Shown here: in pieces, positions 53,215 to 62,720 of the stretch
Layout of the letters: the number at the start of each line of letters is the position of its first letter
Numbering within the stretch: position 1 is the first letter of the stretch
Assembly (NCBI GenBank): GCA_964423205.1
Contig: CAYRDX010000001.1
Span: 1 to 64,000 of the forward strand
Reading direction: 5' to 3'
Length of the DNA stretch: 64,000 nucleotides
DNA from: UBA6168 sp964423205
Lineage (GTDB): Bacteria > Bacteroidota > Bacteroidia > Chitinophagales > Saprospiraceae
The notes under the pieces: generated by a model
What the model saw: the letters and a program-made list of their open reading frames with translations, nothing else
The model's database searches: none
What the model was told of the DNA's origin: nothing
Position numbers and translations under genes: made by a program

Positions 53215-53784
53215 ATGAATAAATGGTTATTTTCCGTCTTGATTGCCATGCTGTCATTTAAGGCTATTGGCCAGTCACCATCTCCTGATAATGTTGGTTC
53301 CCAAAACCAGTTTAGCAGAAGTACCAGGCCTACCAATGAAATTAAACAGGTTTGGCCTTTTGATATCAAACTAATAAGCGACGAGGAAAAGTTAATGATG
53401 TCGCCGGAAGTCCTTGTTTCTAATGGCAAACCTACTGTAGTCATGTTTTGGTTGACAACTTGTGTGCCTTGCCGGTACGAATTGGCAGCCATTTCCGGCA
53501 AGTATGCGGAATGGATAAAAGAGGCTGATTTTAACTTCTACGCAATATCCATCGACTTTCCACCCAACTATCCTCAATTCCTCAAAAGAGTGGAAGAAAG
53601 TAAATGGCCCTTTCCTGCGTACTTTGATCTGAATCAGGAATTTATGTGGGTAATTCCTGGCAATTTAAATGGCCTGCCCCAGGTTTTTGTAATGGACAAA
53701 AACGGTAAAATAGTCCATCGCGCAAAGGGATTTGTACATGGTGATGAAGATAAATTGTTCGCTTTTATCAAGGGAATGAAATAG
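53215..53784 (+). CDS. TlpA/thioredoxin-like exported protein
   Basis: 189 residues. Signal peptide (about 1-20, ending in IGQS), then a thioredoxin fold with FWLTTCVPCRYELA (CVPC redox pair), DFNFYAISIDFPPNY and GLPQVFVMDKNGKIV (cis-Pro). Probably a periplasmic thiol reductase. Starts 40 bases after hemJ and converges with the next gene, two bases apart. Confidence 0.85.
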   Translation: MNKWLFSVLIAMLSFKAIGQSPSPDNVGSQNQFSRSTRPTNEIKQVWPFDIKLISDEEKLMMSPEVLVSNGKPTVVMFWLTTCVPCRYELAAISGKYAEWIKEADFNFYAISIDFPPNYPQFLKRVEESKWPFPAYFDLNQEFMWVIPGNLNGLPQVFVMDKNGKIVHRAKGFVHGDEDKLFAFIKGMK

Positions 53785-53786
53785 AC

Positions 53787-54332
53787 TTATAACATCCGCT
53801 CCTGAAGATAATTACCAACTTCCTCAAGTGATGGATTCACCAGAATGATGTTGCCTTTTGGTCCAACCAGGAATTTTGACGGGACCGACTTAACTCCATA
53901 TAGCCCTGCAATGGGCGAGTCAAAAAAGCGCAAACTGGTAACCGGGTCAATAATGTGATTATCCCAGTTCAAGCCCAATCTTTCTATTGCTCCCAGCCAT
54001 CTCTCACGGTCTTTTTCAATAGCTATGCTAACCAATTTGAATCCTTCAGCGTCCGAATATGAAGCTGCACCAAACCTCTCGTATATCGCAATCAGGTTGG
54101 GGCTTTCCTGGATACATGGACCACACCAACTTCCCCAGAAGTCGAGCAGAACATAGTTACCTTTTGCTTCTGATAACTTGAAAGAGGAATTATCAGGCAA
54201 AATCCCAATAAAATCAGGAGCTTTTTCTCCACCCGTAATGGACGGCTGAAAATAAAAATGCCGGGCTACACTGAACAAACCAACAAACACTACAAAACCT
54301 ATCAGGAAATTTATGAAATTGAATTTCTTCAT
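53787..54332 (-). CDS. TlpA-family disulfide reductase
   Basis: From the ATG at 54332 (MKKFNFINFLIGFVVFVGLF), 181 residues: an N-terminal anchor helix, then VLLDFWGSWCGPCIQESPNL with the WCGPC active site, and SVPSKFLVGPKGNIILVNPS (cis-Pro). It is membrane-tethered and faces the periplasm. Confidence 0.9.
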   Translation of the reverse strand: MKKFNFINFLIGFVVFVGLFSVARHFYFQPSITGGEKAPDFIGILPDNSSFKLSEAKGNYVLLDFWGSWCGPCIQESPNLIAIYERFGAASYSDAEGFKLVSIAIEKDRERWLGAIERLGLNWDNHIIDPVTSLRFFDSPIAGLYGVKSVPSKFLVGPKGNIILVNPSLEEVGNYLQERML

Positions 54333-54478
54333 TTGATGCAAATTTTCAGGCAAAGAACATATTCTGGTAAAGAATGTTGACTAACCCTGATTTCATTTTG
54401 CCAATTATAATCGCAGTTCAACCATTTCAGCCTGTAACTTTATATAAATTTGCCACTTTATCATTTTATCCAAGTTCC

Positions 54479-55570
54479 ATGCTCAATTACAGAAACCCTA
54501 ACTTAGTTATCCAATCTGCCGAAGTTGAACCAGGTTCAGTTACGTGGCGCAGCCCGTCTAACATAGCCCTCATTAAATACTGGGGAAAACACGGGAAACA
54601 GTTGCCAAAGAATCCATCTGTAAGCCTGACCCTAAGCAGTTGTTTTACTGATACCTTACTTGAATACAAACCAAAAGAAGGAGGCGATCAGCAAGTTTCT
54701 TTAGATTTCTTTTTCCACCAGGAGCAAAACAAGGCCTTCGGTGAAAAGGTCCAAAAATTCCTGGAAAGCGTAACAGACATTTTCCCTTTTATCAAGCAAT
54801 TGGATTTAACCGTAAAATCCGGCAATTCATTTCCTCACTCTTCTGGCATTGCTTCTTCAGCTTCTGCCATGAGTGCTCTTGCTCTTTGCTTGTGTTCTCT
54901 GGAGGAAGAGTTATTTGGCACACTTGCCGACGACAAAGAATTTGACCAGAAAGCATCTTATGTTGCAAGGCTCGGCTCAGGAAGTGCCTGCCGGTCTATT
55001 TTTCCAAAAGTTGCATTGTGGGGACAATACAATGAAGTAGGTAACTCATCTGACTATTATGCCATACCCATGCAGGAACATGTTCATGAAGTTTTTGGGA
55101 CCTTCCATGATGACATTCTCATTGTCAGTACAGAAGAAAAAAGCGTTAGCAGCAGAGCAGGCCATTCACTAATGGAAACGAATCCATACGCCGACACACG
55201 CTATCACAGTGCCAAAAGGCAGCTGCATTTTCTGCTGGAAGCCATGAAAAAAGGCGATTTGGAAGAATTTGGAAAAATAACGGAAAGCGAAGCCCTCACA
55301 CTTCATGGACTAATGATGAGCAGCAATCCTTCCTATATGCTGATGAAACCCAATTCTGTAGAAATCATTTCCAGAGTCCGCCAATACAGAAGGGAAACCA
55401 ACCATCCGGTGTATTTCAGCCTGGATGCAGGACCCAACATTCACTTACTCTATCCGGAAGAAATCATCCATGATGTCAGGTTGTTTATCGAAGAACAACT
55501 GGTTGAATTATGTGAAGAGGGAAGCTACCTTCAGGATTGGGTTGGTGAAGGACCAGAACAAATGGAGTAA
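54479..55570 (+). CDS. mvaD: Diphosphomevalonate decarboxylase
   Basis: I choose the ATG at 54479 (MLNYRNPNLVIQS), 363 residues. The TAAATTTG box at 54445-54452 is a Bacteroidota -7 element that would lie inside a longer reading frame, which supports this start. GHMP-kinase motifs are SPSNIALIKYWGKHGKQLP, the P-loop-like FPHSSGIASSASAMSALALC, and FSLDAGPNIHLL with the DAGPN signature. The enzyme makes isopentenyl diphosphate from mevalonate diphosphate. Confidence 0.93.
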   Translation: MLNYRNPNLVIQSAEVEPGSVTWRSPSNIALIKYWGKHGKQLPKNPSVSLTLSSCFTDTLLEYKPKEGGDQQVSLDFFFHQEQNKAFGEKVQKFLESVTDIFPFIKQLDLTVKSGNSFPHSSGIASSASAMSALALCLCSLEEELFGTLADDKEFDQKASYVARLGSGSACRSIFPKVALWGQYNEVGNSSDYYAIPMQEHVHEVFGTFHDDILIVSTEEKSVSSRAGHSLMETNPYADTRYHSAKRQLHFLLEAMKKGDLEEFGKITESEALTLHGLMMSSNPSYMLMKPNSVEIISRVRQYRRETNHPVYFSLDAGPNIHLLYPEEIIHDVRLFIEEQLVELCEEGSYLQDWVGEGPEQME

Positions 55571-55623
55571 AAAAACTTGTGGTTCTGATCTTTTACGAGT
55601 TTGAAATTACATTGCCGGTAAAA

Positions 55624-56364
55624 TCAGACCCACCTCTGACGGGTCACTTCATAAAGAATAATTCCAGTCGCCACGGAGACGTTGAATGAATCCGTTTCGC
55701 CTTTTTGCGGTATAATAAAGCGCTCGTCAACCCTGGACAGCAGTGCCTGTTGAACGCCAAGGTCCTCGGAGCCTATCACAATGGCTGTTGGCAATTTCCA
55801 GTCAATTTCAAAAATTTTCTGGCTGGCAGTTAAATCACTGGCAAGGACTCTGATTCCGCTATCCTGTAAAAAAGAAACAGTATTTACGAGGCTGTTTTCC
55901 CGGCAGACAGCAAGCCTGGTAAGTGCCCCTGCCGATGCTTTTATAGCATCCGCATTGATCAGTGCAGTACCAGCCTTTGGAACTAAGAGCGCATGTACTC
56001 CACATATTTCCGCTGACCTGGCAATGGCTCCAAAATTCCTGACATCGGTGATTTGGTCTAGGATCAAAATCAGCGGTGCTTCGCCCTTTTCAAAAACCAG
56101 TGGAATAATGTTTTCAATAGATTGATAAACAATCAGAGAAACAAACCCGGCAACACCCTGATGGTTTCCCCTTGTCATACGGTTCAGTTTCTCCTTTGGT
56201 ACGTACTGCAAAGGCACATCGAACTGCCGGCATAATTGTCTTATTTCTTTTTCGAAATCTCCCCGTGTGCCCTGCTGCAGGTAAATCCTGTCGAAGGCCA
56301 CTCCTCTTTCTATAGCTTCCACAACAGGATGCCGTCCAAATATCAATGAAGTTTTTTCTGTCAT
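55624..56364 (-). CDS. rlmB: 23S rRNA 2'-O-methyltransferase RlmB-like (SpoU/TrmH family)
   Basis: 246 residues. The substrate-binding domain is at about 1-80 (LIFGRHPVVEAIERG), and the SPOUT knot has LILDQITDVRNFGAIARSAE, IVIGSEDLGVQ and DSFNVSVATGIILYE. Relatives methylate the 2'-O of G2251 in 23S rRNA. Confidence 0.9.
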   Translation of the reverse strand: MTEKTSLIFGRHPVVEAIERGVAFDRIYLQQGTRGDFEKEIRQLCRQFDVPLQYVPKEKLNRMTRGNHQGVAGFVSLIVYQSIENIIPLVFEKGEAPLILILDQITDVRNFGAIARSAEICGVHALLVPKAGTALINADAIKASAGALTRLAVCRENSLVNTVSFLQDSGIRVLASDLTASQKIFEIDWKLPTAIVIGSEDLGVQQALLSRVDERFIIPQKGETDSFNVSVATGIILYEVTRQRWV

Positions 56365-56435
56365 TTATCGACCTTGAAAAGAATGTGTTATAATAATATT
56401 CCCCAACAGATTTTCCAATACTATTGAGACTCTAA

Positions 56436-56963
56436 CTACTGATTCCTTTCAGTTACCACATCGCGAAATGTCATGTGTTTCTTCCGCCAATAGGAGGATT
56501 TTTCAATTTCCTCCAATACCACTCCTCTTCGGGACGAACTATGCACCATAGTTAAAGCTCCGTCATGGTTGGATTGAATCAGTCCGACGTGAAAGACTCT
56601 GCCATTTTTTGTTCTTCTAAAGAAAACCAAATCTCCTGGTTTGGCTTCTTCCTTGGTTATTTTCTTCCCTTGTTTTTCCTGGGTTCCTGATGAAGAAGCC
56701 ATTTCAATATTGTGTTCTTTCATGACATACAGCACCAGTCCTGAGCAGTCGAATCCCGACGTTGATCTTCCGGCATATCGATATTTCGTTCCAATAAGCG
56801 ATTCAGCATATTCCGTCAAACTGCTTCTGAACAGGATTTCTTCATCCACCATGCTACTGTCTTTTGTATTGGAAAAATTATCCTGAGCAAATATTCCACA
56901 GGAGGAAATCAGAACCGGCATGAGTGAAAAATACAAAATGAGCCTGGTGGCTTTGATGAGCAT
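56436..56963 (-). CDS. NlpC/P60 (C40) cell-wall peptidase, lipoprotein
   Basis: 175 residues. LILYFSLMPVLISSCG is a lipoprotein signal with Cys after LISS. The catalytic domain has GFDCSGLVLYVM (Cys), GRVFHVGLIQ (His) and LTMVHSSSRRGV (third polar residue His). A cell-wall gamma-D-glutamyl peptidase role is likely. Confidence 0.9.
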   Translation of the reverse strand: MLIKATRLILYFSLMPVLISSCGIFAQDNFSNTKDSSMVDEEILFRSSLTEYAESLIGTKYRYAGRSTSGFDCSGLVLYVMKEHNIEMASSSGTQEKQGKKITKEEAKPGDLVFFRRTKNGRVFHVGLIQSNHDGALTMVHSSSRRGVVLEEIEKSSYWRKKHMTFRDVVTERNQ

Positions 56964-57094
56964 GTCTTAATGGTTTCTTCGTGTTTAGTAATTCTCTGGT
57001 GTCACTGTTGTTTCGATGACTACTATTCAGAAACGAGTAGCCATTTCCTATGTTGTTTTAGAAAAATTAAAACTCCAACGGCCTTCGAATGTAA

Positions 57095-57871
57095 TTACAA
57101 AAGAATAAAATCATCCCGGTCTCTCAAAAAAGGCAGCGCATTTCTGTATTCCGATAATTTCAATCTGTCCAATTCCAACGTATGCACTTCTTCTCTGTCA
57201 GCGGCATGGTATAAGATTTTTCCCGCGTAATCCACAACCATTGTATCACCCTGATGATGAAGCCCATTTCCATCGGTCCCGATGCGGTTTACTCCAATGA
57301 CATACGACTGATTCTCAATGGCCCGGGCTATTAAAAGTTGTTTCCAGTGTTCGCTTCGTGTATTGGGCCAACTAGCAATGTAAATTAGTATGTCATACCT
57401 CGATGTGTTTCTGCTCCAAACCGGAAAACGCAAATCATAACAGATCAATGGTTTTATTTTCCAGCCCTGCCAGTTAAATGTCAGTTGTCGGTTACCTGCT
57501 GTGTAATGAAGATGTTCACCACCTGGAGCAAACAGATGTTTCTTGTCGTAGGTCAGGAACTTGCCGTTAGGCTGCATGGCTACCAATCTGTTGTAAAACT
57601 TGCCTCCTTCTTTTGCAATGAAACTTCCCAAAACTAAAGCCTCAATATTCCTGGATTGTTCTTTCAACCAGGCCATTGTTGCCCCATCCATGTCTTCTCC
57701 AAGAGTTTGGGCATTCATACTGAAACCTGAAGTGAACATCTCAGGAAGTACTACCAAATCGCTTTCCCCGGTCAGATTGAAAAATTTTTCGGAAAAAGCT
57801 TGCAGATTGCCTTGAATATCTTCCCAGTTCAAAAAGCTTTGTATTGTGGTGATTCTTATAACATCTTCCAT
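57095..57871 (-). CDS. Nitrilase-superfamily amidase (omega-amidase-like)
   Basis: From the ATG at 57871 (MEDVIRITTIQSFLNWEDI), 258 residues. The catalytic Glu is in LVVLPEMFTSGF, Lys in YDKKHLFAPGGE and Cys in LICYDLRFPVW. The closest family is NIT2/YafV omega-amidase, which deamidates 2-oxosuccinamate and 2-oxoglutaramate. The ATG at 57895 would lie inside a terminator hairpin, so I reject it. Confidence 0.9.
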   Translation of the reverse strand: MEDVIRITTIQSFLNWEDIQGNLQAFSEKFFNLTGESDLVVLPEMFTSGFSMNAQTLGEDMDGATMAWLKEQSRNIEALVLGSFIAKEGGKFYNRLVAMQPNGKFLTYDKKHLFAPGGEHLHYTAGNRQLTFNWQGWKIKPLICYDLRFPVWSRNTSRYDILIYIASWPNTRSEHWKQLLIARAIENQSYVIGVNRIGTDGNGLHHQGDTMVVDYAGKILYHAADREEVHTLELDRLKLSEYRNALPFLRDRDDFILL

Positions 57872-57875
57872 AGGT

Positions 57876-57919
57876 AATAAAATAAAATGAGGCATAAAGT
57901 TGCGAAATCTTTATGCCTC
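57876..57919 (-). terminator. Terminator of rplY
   Basis: On the minus strand a perfect 11-base-pair stem (GAGGCATAAAG/CTTTATGCCTC) is followed by ATTTTATTTTATT. It lies between rplY and the amidase gene. Confidence 0.85.
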
Positions 57920-57955
57920 TTTTCTTCTGATAAGAAGCTAAAAGCAATGGTTTTT

Positions 57956-58588
57956 TTATTCTGCTGCTTCTTCTGCGCCTCCTTCGGCAGTACTTTCTCC
58001 TTCAATTGCTGCTTCTTCCTCTTCTTCTTCTTTGCTTAATCCTCTTGGGATATCAACAGAGGCAATAGGCATTGCAGAAGGGGAAAGAATCTCAAGGCCG
58101 GATATGGCTTTAATATCCCTGATTCTTAATGAATTGCCCAGCTTAAGCTTGGAGATATCAACCTGAATTTCATCAACGATTGACTCAGGTGTTACTTTCA
58201 CTTTTACAGTACGCAACTTTTGGTAAAACTTACCTCCCGCACGTACGCCGGATGAAGTGCCAACAAACCTCAATGGCAATTCAGCTTCAAAATGAACTCC
58301 CTCTTTTAATTCAAGGAAATCAATGTGCTGGATAGAATCCTTCACAGGATGATATTGCACTTGTTTTACAATACACTTATGAGCCTTACCATCAACAGTG
58401 ACCTCTGCCAACTTAAAGTCAGGGGTGAATATCAAGTCACGAACATCCATCAGAGATATTGTGAAATGGACATTCTCACTGCCGCTGCCATAGAGCACAC
58501 AAGGAATGCGGCCGGAATTACGATCCGCCTTAGTTGCTTTTTTGCCCACTTCAGTTCTCGGCAATCCGTTAATAGTTACTGTAACCAT
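57956..58588 (-). CDS. rplY: 50S ribosomal protein L25 (Ctc type)
   Basis: 210 residues of the long L25/TL5/Ctc form: the RNA-binding N-terminal domain (RNSGRIPCVLYGSGSENVHF, HKCIVKQVQYHPVKDSIQHI), then the C-terminal beta domain (PLRFVGTSSGVRAGGKFYQK), ending in a Glu/Ala-rich tail. Binds 5S rRNA. Its own terminator follows. Confidence 0.93.
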   Translation of the reverse strand: MVTVTINGLPRTEVGKKATKADRNSGRIPCVLYGSGSENVHFTISLMDVRDLIFTPDFKLAEVTVDGKAHKCIVKQVQYHPVKDSIQHIDFLELKEGVHFEAELPLRFVGTSSGVRAGGKFYQKLRTVKVKVTPESIVDEIQVDISKLKLGNSLRIRDIKAISGLEILSPSAMPIASVDIPRGLSKEEEEEEAAIEGESTAEGGAEEAAE

Positions 58589-58898
58589 TTCGAATAAAAA
58601 TTAATGATTAATGAGAATTCAAACTTTTAAGAAGATCTGACATCTCCTCAAAGGCCTGAAAAAGAACTTGTTGCTTTATGGAAATACATTTTCCAAAAAG
58701 GCCGGCAAAGATAGTTTTTTTAACAGCAGAAAAAGCGACAACAGGTTTTTTTCAGTAAAAAATTCTGACTTGGGTTAATAATAACCTGGATTTAAGTGAA
58801 AAACTTAAGCACGATAGCTTGTCTATTAAAAGAAAATAGTTTTACCTTTGCCGTCCCTTAAAAAGCCCCTTGAGTAAAAAGCGTTTAAAAGTACAGCA
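58589..58898. other. Divergent intergenic region between rplY and rpmH
   Basis: 310 bases, AT-rich. It contains the rpmH promoter listed next and presumably the rplY promoter. I see no gene. Confidence 0.6.
58819..58850 (+). promoter_or_regulatory. Bacteroidota-type promoter for rpmH
   Basis: TTG at 58819-58821, then a spacer of 21 bases and TACCTTTG at 58843-58850, an exact TAnnTTTG. The start codon is 48 bases downstream. Confidence 0.75.
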
Positions 58899-59054
58899 AT
58901 GAAAAGGACTTATCAGCCCTCAAAAAGAAAAAGAGTAAACAAGCATGGCTTTCGCGAGCGCATGAGCACCAAAAATGGCAGAAAAGTATTATCCCGCCGC
59001 CGCGCCCGTGGTCGCTGGAGTTTATCCGTGTCTGACGAGAAACGCCTCAAGTAA
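58899..59054 (+). CDS. rpmH: 50S ribosomal protein L34
   Basis: A 51-residue, highly basic protein: MKRTYQPSKRKRVNKHGFRE, then RMSTKNGRKVLSRRRARGR. This is textbook L34. The usual neighbour genes rnpA and dnaA do not follow, so the oriC-type cluster is not present here. Confidence 0.97.
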   Translation: MKRTYQPSKRKRVNKHGFRERMSTKNGRKVLSRRRARGRWSLSVSDEKRLK

Positions 59055-59109
59055 TTACTTGGAGCGAAACAATAGCTGATTTTATTTCAGCTACCAGTTT
59101 ATTCAACTC

Positions 59110-59143
59110 AAAGCCCGGAGCGATTATCTTCGTTCCGGGCTTT
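59110..59143 (+). terminator. Terminator after rpmH
   Basis: Stem AAAGCCCGGA/TCCGGGCTTT with a 14-base loop. The U tract is weak (TTTGTC). Confidence 0.7.
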
Positions 59144-59166
59144 GTCATTGCCCTGCTGCATCATCC

Positions 59167-59907
59167 ATGAAAAAGCGCCTTATCATTTCATCTTTTGAAT
59201 TTGGGGAAACCACCATCCCCATCAAAATTCATCTGGAAAACAGGGCTAGTACAAGATATTCTCTGGGAAGATTAGGCGGCATCCTCAGAATGCCTTTAAT
59301 CTTAACCCAGGCACAGCAAGAAAAAGAATTACAAAAATTTAAGACCTGGATAGAGAGTAAGGTTGTGAAAAAGAAGCCCCTTAATGACCATTTCAGAAAA
59401 AAAACTCTTGAAGATGGTGATAAACTAATTGTCGGAGATAAGACCTACCATATTCAAAAGGAATATGTCAATTCCGTCAGCCACTCCGCCAGATTAAGAA
59501 ACGGCGTCATCAGCTTGAAGTTGTCCGAAAACTCAACTGAAACAGAAAAAACAAAAGCTCAAAAAATTCTATTGAGTAAAATAGCGGCAAAGGACCACCA
59601 GTTAGCTGTAGAGGCCCGGGTTCGACAGCTGAATGAGCTTCACTTCAGAAAACCTATCGGTAGAATAACACTAAAATACAATTTATCAAATTGGGGATCT
59701 TGCTCAGCAAAAGGGAACATTAACCTATCCACCTGCCTGCTTTTTGCACCTCAGAATGTAATTGACTACGTCATCATCCATGAATTAGCCCATTTAGTGG
59801 AAATGAACCATTCACCCAAATTTTGGAAACTCGTGGAAAATGCGATGCCGGATTACAGGGAAAAAATAAAGTGGTTAAAAAGTAATTGGGGGTATTGTGA
59901 TTTTTGA
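59167..59907 (+). CDS. YgjP-like M48-related metallopeptidase
   Basis: 246 residues. HExxH is at His205-His209 (VIIHELAHLVEM), with HSPKFWKLVENAMP after it. NWGSCSAKGNINLSTCLLF is the family signature. Zinc peptidase, often cytosolic, with unknown substrate. The start is 23 bases after the rpmH terminator. Confidence 0.9.
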   Translation: MKKRLIISSFEFGETTIPIKIHLENRASTRYSLGRLGGILRMPLILTQAQQEKELQKFKTWIESKVVKKKPLNDHFRKKTLEDGDKLIVGDKTYHIQKEYVNSVSHSARLRNGVISLKLSENSTETEKTKAQKILLSKIAAKDHQLAVEARVRQLNELHFRKPIGRITLKYNLSNWGSCSAKGNINLSTCLLFAPQNVIDYVIIHELAHLVEMNHSPKFWKLVENAMPDYREKIKWLKSNWGYCDF

Positions 59908-59982
59908 TGGAACTGAATGTTTGTCTTTTAATTTGCCTGCCGCAGTATCCGAACCATAAACTAGCGCAAAAGCCAATATTTT

Positions 59983-60861
59983 TTGACAACAAACATAAAA
60001 GCACATATCGCCCTTTTTCTTGTCGCTGCCATTTACGGTGCCAATTACACCATTGCCAAAGAGATTCTCGACAATGAATACATGCAGCCTTATGGGCTGA
60101 CTTTGATGAGGGTAATTGCAGGCCTGACGCTGTTCTGGGTAATTCACAAGGTATTTGTCAGAGAAAAAATTGATAAGAAAGATATCCCCTTATTTGCTCT
60201 ATGCGGGCTTACAGGAGTAGCGATAAATCAAATGCTGTTCATAGCTGGACTTAAATTCACTTCCCATATCAACGCAGCCCTTATCATGACTTCCGTGCCA
60301 GTGCTCGTACTCACGGCGTCATGGTTTCTACTGGGGGAAAAGTTGACCGCCAGAAAGATTTTGGGTATCGCAATGGGTCTTACTGGTGCTGTATTATTAA
60401 TCCTTTACGGCAAGCAGTTTAGTTTCACTGCAGCTAGGCTAAAAGGTGACCTTATGATACTCGGGAATGCCACATCCTACGGTACTTATCTCGTTATTGT
60501 AAAAAACCTGATTAATAAGTACCATCCCTTTACAGTCGTTCGATATGTGTTTTCTTTTGGTTTGCTTTATGTAATTCCTTTTGGTTTTACAGAAATGGTA
60601 AACACTTCATTCCAATCTTTCACACCAGATATCTGGATAGCCCTCCTGTTTGTTCTACTGTTCACCACTTTTTTTGCCTATTTATTAAATGCGTTTGCAT
60701 TGAAACTTGTCAGCCCATCTACCGTAAGCATCTATATCTATCTCCAACCACTTATTGCGTCCGCAATCGCATTGTTTTTTGACAAGGACGTTTTGACACC
60801 CGTGAAATTGACAGCAGGAATTCTCATATTTTCTGGAGTGTTCCTAGTTGGAAAAAGGTAA
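59983..60861 (+). CDS. EamA/DMT-superfamily transporter
   Basis: 292 residues with ten helices and two EamA repeats (LFLVAAIYGANYTIAKEIL; TSYGTYLVIVKNLINKY). The start codon appears to be TTG at 59983; the next ATG would remove the first helix. Substrate unknown. Confidence 0.85.
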   Translation: MTTNIKAHIALFLVAAIYGANYTIAKEILDNEYMQPYGLTLMRVIAGLTLFWVIHKVFVREKIDKKDIPLFALCGLTGVAINQMLFIAGLKFTSHINAALIMTSVPVLVLTASWFLLGEKLTARKILGIAMGLTGAVLLILYGKQFSFTAARLKGDLMILGNATSYGTYLVIVKNLINKYHPFTVVRYVFSFGLLYVIPFGFTEMVNTSFQSFTPDIWIALLFVLLFTTFFAYLLNAFALKLVSPSTVSIYIYLQPLIASAIALFFDKDVLTPVKLTAGILIFSGVFLVGKR

Positions 60862-61067
60862 CAAACAACTATAAGGAGGGGCGGAAAAAGGATTCCGCAA
60901 TTAGAGAAACAGGGCAATCTATGTAGAGCCTTGGTCTAATACCCGGGAGCTTCAAACCAGCCGTTTGATGGAGTATACAGAGTTTTTTTGCGTGCCTTTC
61001 TGGTCTGATTACCGCTTCCTTTTGAATACATACCGTATCATAGATTGATCAACACAATGGAAATTAA

Positions 61068-62531
61068 TTGGCAGAAATGCCGTTACCTTTAACCTGTTTA
61101 ATAACTAAAACGCTGGCTATGAGGCAGAGAAATTTCAATCACCGCCTTGCTATCTTCACTTTAGTCTCCAGGTATGAAAGTATGCTGGAAAGTGGATTTG
61201 TGCATTTTGAAAACGAACAAGACTATCTCAGCCTGATAGATTATTATCAGAAAGAGTGCCTGGTTGAGCGCTCACTTGAAGTAGCTGAATATGCTGTCCA
61301 ACAGTATAGTTCATATGGGCATCTCTACAAAAGAAAAGCGGAATTACACCTTGTCAGAAAAGAAGCTGAACTGGCTCTTAATACCCTGGACCAGGCCGAG
61401 GCCATTACTCCGTTCGATTTGTCTATCCAATTGATCAGAGCAGAAGGGTTGGCAGCTATGGATATGCACGAAGAAGCTGTATCTCTTTTAAACAGCCTAA
61501 AGGATGATAATGAAGGTAAAGGCCTCGCCGATATTTTGGTTTGCGAAGCATTGATTTGTGAAGAGCTTGAGGACCATGAACAGATGTTTTACTTATTAAA
61601 GGCTGCACTGGAAGAAGACCCTACAAACGATGAAGCGCTTGCTCAGATGCGGTTTTGTGTGGAGCATGCTCAGAAGTACGAGGAATCTGTTGAAATTCAT
61701 GAAAAAGTTCTGGATGAAAACCCTTATTGTGCCATTGCATGGTACAACCTTGGTGCAGCACAGCATTACCTATGCGATTATGAGAATGCTATCCAATCTT
61801 ATGAGTATGCATTCCTCACTAATGAAGACTTTGAATATGCCTATCGTGAGTGTGCAGAAGTATGTCTTTACGTTAAAGATTACAAAAAGGCACTTCAGTG
61901 TTATCAGGAAGTATTGGAGCGATTTGAACCTGATACAGACCTGTTGTTGCACATTGGTCTATGTTACCTGAATCTCAGCAACTATCTGGTAGCCCGTTCT
62001 TTCTTTGACAAAGCAGCCGCCTCTGACCCATTTTGCAGTGAAGCCCTTTATGGAATTGGCCAATGTTACGCACACCAAAAAGACTGGAGGAAGGCAATTG
62101 ATATTTACAGAAAAGCAATTTTGCTGGAAGACAGGCAGGAGGAATATTATGCTGCCATTTCACAAGCATATACTCAGGTCGGCAATTATAAAAAGGCAGA
62201 ATATTATCTGCGCGGCGCTTCCGATATTGCCCCGGAAGAACCTAAATACTGGATTGAACTTTCCAAATTTCTTATTGAAAGAAACAGACCGGAAGATGCC
62301 CTGGAGAGTCTAGAAGAGGCAGAAGAATACACCTTCGGTTCGGAAATCCTTTACTGCAGGAGTGCGTGTTTGTTTATACTTGGAAGAAAGAAGGAGGCCC
62401 TTCTAGCCTTAGAAGATGCTCTTTTTGAAGATTTCGATTCCCATAACTCCCTGTTCAATTTTGTGCCTGTCCTGGAACAAGACAAAGAGGTAAAGGCTGT
62501 CATCGCAACTTTGAAACCAGATATGTCATGA
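61068..62531 (+). CDS. Tetratricopeptide-repeat protein
   Basis: Open over 487 residues. At least ten TPR units are visible (for example AIAWYNLGAAQHYLCDYENA, EALYGIGQCYAHQKDWRKAI). The start is uncertain: ATG at 61068, at 61119 (MRQRNF) or at 61182 (MLESGFVHFENEQDYLSL), the last being the first residue of the conserved TPR body. Scaffold function; partner unknown. Confidence 0.85.
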   Translation: MAEMPLPLTCLITKTLAMRQRNFNHRLAIFTLVSRYESMLESGFVHFENEQDYLSLIDYYQKECLVERSLEVAEYAVQQYSSYGHLYKRKAELHLVRKEAELALNTLDQAEAITPFDLSIQLIRAEGLAAMDMHEEAVSLLNSLKDDNEGKGLADILVCEALICEELEDHEQMFYLLKAALEEDPTNDEALAQMRFCVEHAQKYEESVEIHEKVLDENPYCAIAWYNLGAAQHYLCDYENAIQSYEYAFLTNEDFEYAYRECAEVCLYVKDYKKALQCYQEVLERFEPDTDLLLHIGLCYLNLSNYLVARSFFDKAAASDPFCSEALYGIGQCYAHQKDWRKAIDIYRKAILLEDRQEEYYAAISQAYTQVGNYKKAEYYLRGASDIAPEEPKYWIELSKFLIERNRPEDALESLEEAEEYTFGSEILYCRSACLFILGRKKEALLALEDALFEDFDSHNSLFNFVPVLEQDKEVKAVIATLKPDMS

Positions 62532-62618
62532 GAATGGGAAATGTGTGGAAGCAACCACTGTTCTAATTAGCTGCTATCAGAAAGCTTAAGTTTTATTCTA
62601 ATCCAAACATATTTGAAG

Positions 62619-62651
62619 CGGCACCTGAATTTCGGGTGCCGTCTTTTTTTT
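62619..62651 (+). terminator. Terminator after the TPR gene
   Basis: Stem CGGCACC/GGTGCCG followed by TCTTTTTTTT. Confidence 0.9.
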
Positions 62652-62688
62652 ATTTGTTCTGCGGTCCAATCTGTTTAAAACAAAAAAA

Positions 62689-62711
62689 CCCTGTCAAACA
62701 ACTTGACAGGG
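62689..62711 (-). terminator. Hairpin, possible minus-strand terminator
   Basis: CCCTGTCAA/TTGACAGGG (nine pairs) with loop ACAAC. On the minus strand it is followed by TTTTTTTG. No minus-strand gene lies directly upstream, so its role is unclear. Confidence 0.5.
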
Positions 62712-62720
62712 ACAAAACAA

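Noticed and set aside
58899..59054. rpmH as a sign of a nearby replication origin
   Set aside because: No rnpA, yidC, dnaA or DnaA-box cluster lies nearby; the next genes are unrelated.
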